The notes under the pieces: generated by a model
Told to the model about the DNA's origin: nothing
Database searches by the model: none
What the model saw: the letters and a program-made list of their open reading frames with translations, nothing else
Assembly: GCA_035476855.1 (NCBI GenBank)
Contig: DATILC010000207.1
Location: 1-11,101, forward strand
Reading direction: 5' to 3'
Origin: Solimonas_A sp035476855
Lineage (GTDB): Bacteria > Pseudomonadota > Gammaproteobacteria > Nevskiales > Nevskiaceae
Length of the DNA stretch: 11,101 bases
In this document: positions 6,424 to 11,101 of the stretch, in pieces
How positions within the stretch are numbered: the stretch's first letter is position 1
Layout of the letters: each line of letters opens with the position of its first letter
Translations under genes and position numbers: made by a program

Positions 6424-7359
6424 TCAGAAGTGCGTGTAGCCGCGTGCATCCACCGGCAACACCTGGCCAGCCTCGTCCAGGCAGCGCAGCCCGCGATCAC
6501 TCGTGATCCGGCCGATCTCGGTCAGCGGCACATCCAGCCGCCGCTGAGCCTCCTCGATGCAATCCGGCGGCAGGCAGACGCAAAGCTCGTAGTCGTCCCC
6601 ACCCTGCAACTGCAGTTCCACGCGATCCGCCGCGGCCGACAGTCCGTTGAAATGTGCCGACGCCGGCAATTTCGCCACATCGATTTCGGCACCGACCCCG
6701 CTGGCCGCCAGCACGTGTCCGAGGTCGCCGGCGAGGCCATCGGAGAGGTCGATCGCCGCTGTCGCCAGGCCGCGCAAGGCCAGCCCTGCCGCATTGCGCG
6801 GCGTCGGCCGGTCCAGGCGCTGCCGCAGGGCCGCCGGCAGGCCGGGATCGGACAGGCGGCGCAGCGCCAGCGCTGCATCGCCCAGCGTCCCGGTGACGCA
6901 GATGCGGTCACCGGAACGGGCCGCATCGCGACGCAGCGCAGCACCGGGCGCGACCGTGCCGATCGCCGTGATGGTGATGCTGAGCGGACCGCGCGTGGTA
7001 TCGCCACCGACCAGCGCGACGCCGGACTGCCGCGCCAGTTCGCCCAGTCCCTCGGCGAAACCCGACAGCCAGGCCTCGTCAGCCGTCGGCAGGCTCAGCG
7101 CCAGCAGGAACCAGCGCGGCTCGGCGCCCATCGCGGCGAGGTCGGACAGGTTCACCGCCAGCGATTTCCAGCCGACGTCGGCAGCGGCGGTGCCCACCGG
7201 GAAATGGCGACCCTCGATCAGGCTGTCGCTGGTGGTCGCCAGCTGCTGGCCCGGCGGCGGCTGCAGCAGCGCACAGTCGTCGCCGATGCCGAGCACGACG
7301 TCGCCGCGCGGTGGGGTCAGCCCAGCGAAATGACGGCGGATGAGGGAGAACTCGTCCAT
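6424..7359 (-). CDS. thiL: Thiamine-monophosphate kinase ThiL
   Basis: Converts thiamine monophosphate to thiamine pyrophosphate with ATP (EC 2.7.4.16), the last step of TPP synthesis, in the cytoplasm. At 311 aa it is near the usual 320-325. The start MDEFSLIRRHF at ATG 7359 is the family's conserved N-terminus. A TTG six codons upstream extends the frame but is less likely. Visible motifs are GIGDDCALL (24-32) and TSDSLIEGRHF (43-53), both with metal-binding aspartates, VNLSDLAAMGA (69-79), VGGDTTRG (117-124), IDLSDGLAGD (203-212) and GGDDYELC (253-260). It follows nusB in the usual order. pgpA, which follows thiL in many gammaproteobacteria, is absent. Its 3' end faces the NlpC/P60 gene with only 9 bp between stops. 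I see no TPP riboswitch upstream. Confidence 0.95.
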   Translation of the reverse strand: MDEFSLIRRHFAGLTPPRGDVVLGIGDDCALLQPPPGQQLATTSDSLIEGRHFPVGTAAADVGWKSLAVNLSDLAAMGAEPRWFLLALSLPTADEAWLSGFAEGLGELARQSGVALVGGDTTRGPLSITITAIGTVAPGAALRRDAARSGDRICVTGTLGDAALALRRLSDPGLPAALRQRLDRPTPRNAAGLALRGLATAAIDLSDGLAGDLGHVLAASGVGAEIDVAKLPASAHFNGLSAAADRVELQLQGGDDYELCVCLPPDCIEEAQRRLDVPLTEIGRITSDRGLRCLDEAGQVLPVDARGYTHF

Positions 7360-7437
7360 GTAGGTCACTGTACCCAATGCAGGAATCGGGTTGCCGTCCT
7401 TGGCGGGACCTCGGCAGGTTTCAGAACCCCCTGCCCG

Positions 7438-7490
7438 GCGTTTGGCTTATCTCGGAGCGACATTGAGTCGCTCCTCGCCGGGCCAAACGC
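7438..7490. repeat. Nested palindrome with alternative pairing
   Basis: The outer arms GCGTTTGGC (7438-7446) and GCCAAACGC (7482-7490) enclose a perfect 8-bp stem GGAGCGAC/GTCGCTCC with loop ATTGA. A competing 7-bp pairing CCCGGCG (7434-7440) with CGCCGGG (7476-7482) shares bases with the outer arms, so the two folds exclude each other. It lies 79-131 bp upstream of the thiL start codon. Confidence 0.65.
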
Positions 7491-7585
7491 TCCATGGCCG
7501 GGCGTTGTTCGGCTCGTCCTGAGCCTCACCCCTCACTGCGTTCGGGGCTGCGCTCAATTTCCGCTCCTGCGGAATTGTCGCCGGG

Positions 7586-7608
7586 GTGGATGTCCACCGG
7601 ACATCCAC
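7586..7608. repeat. Perfect 10-bp hairpin immediately downstream of nusB
   Basis: GTGGATGTCC (7586-7595), loop ACC, GGACATCCAC (7599-7608), 12-34 bp after the nusB stop. Flanking GCCGG (7580-7584) and CCGGC (7615-7619) can extend it with internal loops. No T-run follows on the minus strand, so it may stabilise the nusB 3' end rather than terminate. Confidence 0.65.
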
Positions 7609-7619
7609 CTGCTTCCGGC

Positions 7620-8063
7620 TCACCCTGCTTTGATCTCGGCGCTGCGCGCCGAGCGCGCCAGCTTGTCGAGTACGCCGTTGACGAACTTGAAACCTTCCTC
7701 GGCGCCGAACATCTTGGCGAGGTTCACCGACTCGTTGACCGCGACCTTCCAGGGCACGTCGGGGCAGTACTGCAGTTCGTAGGCACCGAGCAGCAGGATC
7801 GCGTGCTCCACCGGATCGAGCTGGTTCAGCGGGCGGTCCAGGTGCGGCGTGATCGCCAGCGTCAGATCCGGCGCATGCTCGACGATGCCCTTGAGCAACA
7901 GCTCAAAGTAGGCCGGATCGGCACGACCGAGGCCGTCCTCCTGCTCGCGGAACTGCTTCAGCAGCACTTCGGGGAAGCTTTCGTTCATCAGCCACTGGTA
8001 CAGGGCCTGTACCGTCAGGCGGCGCGCCAGGCCACGGCGGGACTGCGGTTGTCCTTCGCTCAT
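7620..8063 (-). CDS. nusB: Transcription antitermination factor NusB
   Basis: Small all-helical RNA-binding protein that pairs with NusE (ribosomal S10) on boxA RNA and supports rRNA antitermination. At 147 aa it has the family length. The open frame extends further upstream, but the ATG at 8063 gives the typical start MSEGQPQSRRGLARRLTVQALYQW, with the basic RRxARxxxxQALYQW signature. Other conserved parts are LLLKGIVEH (55-63), LNQLDPVEHAILLLGAYEL (79-97), PWKVAVNESVNLAKMFGAEEGFKFVNGVLDKLA (103-135). No strong ribosome binding site is visible. It follows ribH, the common order in Proteobacteria, and precedes thiL. Confidence 0.95.
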   Translation of the reverse strand: MSEGQPQSRRGLARRLTVQALYQWLMNESFPEVLLKQFREQEDGLGRADPAYFELLLKGIVEHAPDLTLAITPHLDRPLNQLDPVEHAILLLGAYELQYCPDVPWKVAVNESVNLAKMFGAEEGFKFVNGVLDKLARSARSAEIKAG

Positions 8064-8175
8064 AGCGACGCGACCAGCGTGGAGGGGCCCCGCGCGAAGC
8101 GCGGGGATCCTAGCGTCGGGAGTCGGCGCAGGCATGAGGAGGTGCCGCAGGATGTCGTAGTAGACATAGGATGTC
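8064..8175 (-). promoter_or_regulatory. nusB leader with a perfect GC hairpin and short repeats
   Basis: The 112-bp gap between ribH and nusB is the second largest gap between full genes within the rib cluster. It carries a perfect 8-bp stem CCCCGCGC/GCGCGGGG with loop GAA (8088-8106), ending 25 bp before the nusB ATG and without a T-tract. Near the ribH end AGGATGTC occurs twice (8149-8156 and 8168-8175), with GACAT between, so either copy can form a small hairpin. This may be an attenuator or a processing site; the sequence gives no proof. Confidence 0.4.
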
Positions 8176-8663
8176 TCATGCGAGGCTCCGCACCAGGCGC
8201 AGCATCTCGAGCGCCGCGGCGGCGGCCTCGTAGCCCTTGTTGGTCTTGCCGGGACCGGCACGTTCCCAGGCCTGTTCGACCGTATTGACAGTCAGCACGC
8301 CGAAACCGACCGGCCCGCCGGTCTTGAGCTGCACGTCCATCAGGCCGCGCGCGCATTCGCCGGCGACGAAGTCGAAGTGCGGCGTGTCGCCGCGGATCAC
8401 CGCGCCCAGCGTCACCACTGCATCGGCCTCACCACTGTCGAGCACGGTCTGCGCCGCCAGCGGGATCTCGTAGGCGCCCGGCGCGTACCAGACCTTGATG
8501 CTGTCCTCGCGCACGCCCCAGTCCTGACAGCACTCACGCGCGCCCTTGATCAGCGCCTCGACGAGGTCGACGTTCCAGCGCGTCGCCACCAGGCCGATGC
8601 GGGCGCCGGCAAATTCCTTCTTGCCCGGCTTCTTCGGTGCGGCGTATCCGGTCTTCAGTTTCT

Positions 8664-8667
<4 letters not shown>
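8176..8667 (-). CDS. ribH: 6,7-dimethyl-8-ribityllumazine synthase RibH
   Basis: Joins 5-amino-6-ribitylaminouracil with dihydroxybutanone phosphate to form lumazine, the penultimate step in riboflavin synthesis (EC 2.5.1.78). The family forms pentamers or 60-mer shells. The protein is 163 aa with a short Lys-rich N-terminal tail (1-19). Conserved segments are IGLVATRWN (24-32), APGAYEIPLAA (62-72), TLGAVIRGDTPHFDFVAGE (86-104) with the catalytic-region His97, and GPVGFGVLTVNTVEQAWERAG (118-138). Its ATG overlaps the ribBA stop by 4 bp (ATGA), so the two are probably translationally coupled. Confidence 0.96.
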
Positions 8668-9814
<1,147 letters not shown>

Positions 9815-9818
<4 letters not shown>

Positions 9819-10414
9819 GTTTCGTCCCTCGCCGCCAGCAGGCGTTCCAGGTAGCGGGCGATCTGGTCGACTTCCAGGTTGACCGGATCCCCCACCGCCA
9901 GGCTGCCCAGCGTCGTATGCGTCAGCGTATGGGGAATGATGTTAACCCCAAACCGCCTCCCCTCGACCTCGTTCACGGTCAGGCTGATGCCGTCGATGCA
10001 GATCGAACCCTTGCGCGCGATGTAGCGCGCCAACTCCGCCGGTGCCTCGAAGGACATGCGCCAGGAGCGAGCCTCCTCGTGCCGGTCGACCAGCTTGCCG
10101 AGGCCATCGACGTGGCCGGACACCAGGTGGCCGCCCAGCGGCTTGTGCGGCGTCAGCGCGCGCTCGAGGTTCACCGCCTGGCCTGCCTGCCAGCGGCCGG
10201 CGGTGGTCAGGTTCAGGGTCTCGGCGGACAGGTCGGCGACGAAATGGTCGTCGCTGAACTCGACCGCGGTCAGGCAAACGCCGTTGACCGCGATGCTGTC
10301 GCCTTCCCCGCTGCCACGCAGGTAGCCCGGTGCGTCGAAGCGCATGCGGCGGTCGCCGCCGACGGTTTCGATGGCGGCGATGCGCCCCAGGGTCTCGATG
10401 ATGCCGGTGAACAT
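9815..10414 (-). CDS. ribE: Riboflavin synthase, alpha chain (RibE)
   Basis: Dismutates two molecules of dimethylribityllumazine to riboflavin (EC 2.5.1.9). It is called RibE or RibC depending on the species. The true start is the ATG at 10414, giving MFTGIIETLG, the invariant family N-terminus. The frame stays open further upstream, but that part lies inside the inverted-repeat element. The 199-aa protein has the two lumazine-binding repeats: repeat 1 with VNGVCLT (43-49) and GGHLVSGHVDG (94-104), and repeat 2 with IDGISLTVNEV (140-150) and IIPHTLTHTTLG (159-170). The stop overlaps the ribBA ATG by 4 bp. Only AGG inside the terminal repeat of the element, 9 nt before the ATG, could serve as ribosome binding site. 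Confidence 0.95.
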
Positions 10415-10419
10415 GTTCA

Positions 10420-10450
10420 GGAGCCTATCCGTGAGTAATACACGCACGCG
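10420..10450 (+). repeat. Terminal inverted repeat, left arm of the 269-bp element
   Basis: 31-bp arm. It pairs with 10658-10688, with a single mismatch at 10443 (C versus T on the aligned strand). Five bases separate it from the ribE ATG, so read on the minus strand it supplies the DNA upstream of that start codon. Confidence 0.85.
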
Positions 10451-10657
10451 ACGGCGTGCCATTTTCGTGTCCCGCTAGCCCTATCGTCCCGCGGTGTACT
10501 CGATGTACACAAGGGGCGATAGGGGACGCGGGGCGCGAAAATGGCCCCGTCCCTTCGGGCTGCGCCAGAAATAGCGCCATGCTGCGCCGACCGCTGCTTA
10601 TTGGGCCCCACCCAACCGCGCATCGGCCGACTTGCCTGGCGCGATTTCTGGCAGCAG

Positions 10658-10688
10658 CGCGTGCATGTATTACTCACGGATAGGCTCC
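10658..10688 (-). repeat. Terminal inverted repeat, right arm of the 269-bp element
   Basis: 31-bp arm complementary to 10420-10450 with one mismatch. It lies 4 bp from the ribD stop codon (10695-10693), so in the ribD-ribE transcript it comes first and can pair with the arm next to the ribE start. Confidence 0.85.
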
Positions 10689-10692
10689 ATCC

Positions 10693-11101
10693 TCAAACGG
10701 GCTGCAGCGTCAGGCGCAGGTCCGCGCCCAGCTGCCGCACTTCGGTGTAACGCCACTGCAGCTGCTGCGACAGCCGCTCCAGCCCTGGCAGCTGCGCGAA
10801 GGGCCGTGCCTCGTGGCCCAGCAGGGTCGGCGCCAGATAGGCGACGATCTCGTCGACCAGGCCCTGCTGCAGGAAAGCCCCGGCGAGCCGCGGGCCGCAT
10901 TCCAGCAGGGCCTCGTTGACCTGCTGCCGGCCCAGCGCCTGCAGCACCGCGGCGAGATCCAGCGAGCCATCCTCGCCCGTGGCGCAGCGGACCGCCTCGA
11001 CGCCGGCCGGGGCCTGCGCCTCGCAGGCGGTCAGCCAGAGGCGCCGCGCACCCTCGGCCCAGACTTTTGCCGTCTCCGGCACGCGGGCCTGCGTGTCCAA
11101 G
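10693..11101 (-). CDS. ribD: Riboflavin biosynthesis protein RibD, C-terminal reductase part (partial)
   Basis: The gene runs in from beyond the right edge; 135 codons to the TGA at 10695-10693 are visible. This is the C-terminal reductase domain of the bifunctional deaminase/reductase that carries out the second and third steps of the pyrimidine branch of riboflavin synthesis. LDTQARVPETAKVW matches the conserved DSxxRxP-type segment. EALLECGPRLAGAFLQQGLVDEIVAYLAPTLLG is the typical family core (GP-x-LAG-x-L with VDE). The domain end, LRLTLQPV, is complete. The deaminase domain with its zinc site is outside the window. It is the first rib gene of the cluster visible here and is separated from ribE by the palindromic element. 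Confidence 0.9.
   Translation of the reverse strand, partial: LDTQARVPETAKVWAEGARRLWLTACEAQAPAGVEAVRCATGEDGSLDLAAVLQALGRQQVNEALLECGPRLAGAFLQQGLVDEIVAYLAPTLLGHEARPFAQLPGLERLSQQLQWRYTEVRQLGADLRLTLQPV

Larger units (their letters stand above)
7360..7619. other. Hairpin-rich intergenic region between thiL and nusB (260 bp)
   Basis: No open frame here resembles a gene. From left to right it contains: an inverted repeat GCGTTTGGC (7438-7446) / GCCAAACGC (7482-7490) with a nested perfect stem GGAGCGAC (7454-7461) / GTCGCTCC (7467-7474); GGCTC/GAGCC (7511-7515, 7521-7525); CAATTTCCGC/GCGGAATTG (7555-7564, 7569-7577, one bulge); and a perfect 10-bp stem GTGGATGTCC/GGACATCCAC (7586-7608). None has a T-tract on either strand, so these are not standard terminators. 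The density suggests REP-type repeats or a structured leader of thiL. Confidence 0.7.
10420..10688. mobile_element. 269-bp MITE-like palindromic element filling the ribD-ribE gap
   Basis: Terminal inverted repeats of 31 bp (10420-10450 and 10658-10688), starting GGAGCCTATCCGTGAGTAAT, match at 30 of 31 positions. Inside lie two long hairpins. The first spans 10458-10545, with GCCATTTTCG/CGAAAATGGC at its base, CCCTATCG/CGATAGGG (10479-10486, 10517-10524) in the middle and GTGTAC/GTACAC at the tip. The second spans 10564-10652, with 16-bp arms (15/16 match) and a small TTGGG/CCCAA stem within. There is no transposase or other convincing ORF. No clear target-site duplication is visible: the left flank ends TTCA and the right flank starts ATCC. 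The layout suggests a non-autonomous transposable element or a genomic palindromic repeat. It starts 5 bp after the ribE start codon side (10415-10419) and stops 4 bp before the ribD stop codon. Confidence 0.75.

Noticed and set aside
7360..7440. TPP riboswitch upstream of thiL
   Set aside because: I could not find the CUGAGA or other conserved thi-box segments in the leader on the minus strand.
10415..10692. FMN riboswitch in the ribD-ribE gap
   Set aside because: The conserved RFN blocks (for example AGGGGCAGGG-type segments) are not present, and the region is better explained by terminal inverted repeats and internal hairpins. A riboswitch upstream of ribD would be outside the window.
10415..10692. 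Target-site duplication flanking the palindromic element
   Set aside because: The flanks TTCA and ATCC do not match at 2, 3, 4 or more bases with the ends placed at either GGAGCC or GAGCC. A degenerated or absent duplication cannot be told apart here.
10456..10919. Short ORFs inside and across the palindromic element
   Set aside because: They are short, run through inverted repeats or antisense to ribD, and show no start signal or family motif.

Overview
This is a GC-rich stretch of chromosome, almost fully coding, with the layout and protein types of a gammaproteobacterium. PhoB is close to the enterobacterial/pseudomonad form, the DHBP synthase is of the RibB-plus-degenerate-RibA type common in Proteobacteria, and nusB is linked to thiL and the rib genes. 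A Xanthomonadales/Nevskiales-like source is my guess; no rRNA or other taxonomic marker is present. Nearly everything here is core housekeeping. I found no phage, defence, CRISPR or secondary-metabolism system.

Region 1 (1-3357, minus strand) is the phosphate-control locus, transcribed phoB -> phoR -> a PstS-like phosphate-binding protein gene -> the start of a second, probably paralogous pstS that runs off the left edge. A run of three 11-bp-spaced Pho-box half-sites lies just upstream of the last gene, so the PhoB made here probably drives it. Region 2 (3358-6414, plus strand) starts at a divergent 277-bp intergenic region with a good sigma70 promoter and an OxyR-like site. It encodes a typical 2-Cys peroxiredoxin, thioredoxin reductase, a YibF-like glutathione S-transferase and an NlpC/P60 lipoprotein. 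Hairpins follow the first two genes, the second with a T-tract. The peroxiredoxin and TrxB fit one redox module, peroxide reduction with thioredoxin reductase supplying the electrons.

Region 3 (6424-11101, minus strand) is the riboflavin/thiamine cofactor cluster, transcribed ribD (partial) -> ribE -> ribBA(X) -> ribH -> nusB -> thiL. The ribE/ribBA and ribBA/ribH junctions overlap by 4 bp, which suggests translational coupling. The ribBA product has an intact DHBP synthase half, but its GTP cyclohydrolase II half has lost the zinc cysteines and the catalytic motif, so a separate RibA must exist elsewhere.

The most unusual DNA is non-coding. (a) A 269-bp element (10420-10688) with 31-bp terminal inverted repeats (30/31 match) and two internal long hairpins fills the whole ribD-ribE gap and ends 5 bp from the ribE start codon. 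It looks like a MITE/palindromic repeat that splits the rib operon and may affect ribE translation. (b) The thiL-nusB gap (7360-7619) holds four clear stem-loops, two of them perfect and strong, plus an alternative pairing. These two are the best candidates for undescribed repeat or structured-RNA elements. The protein-coding genes are otherwise ordinary.
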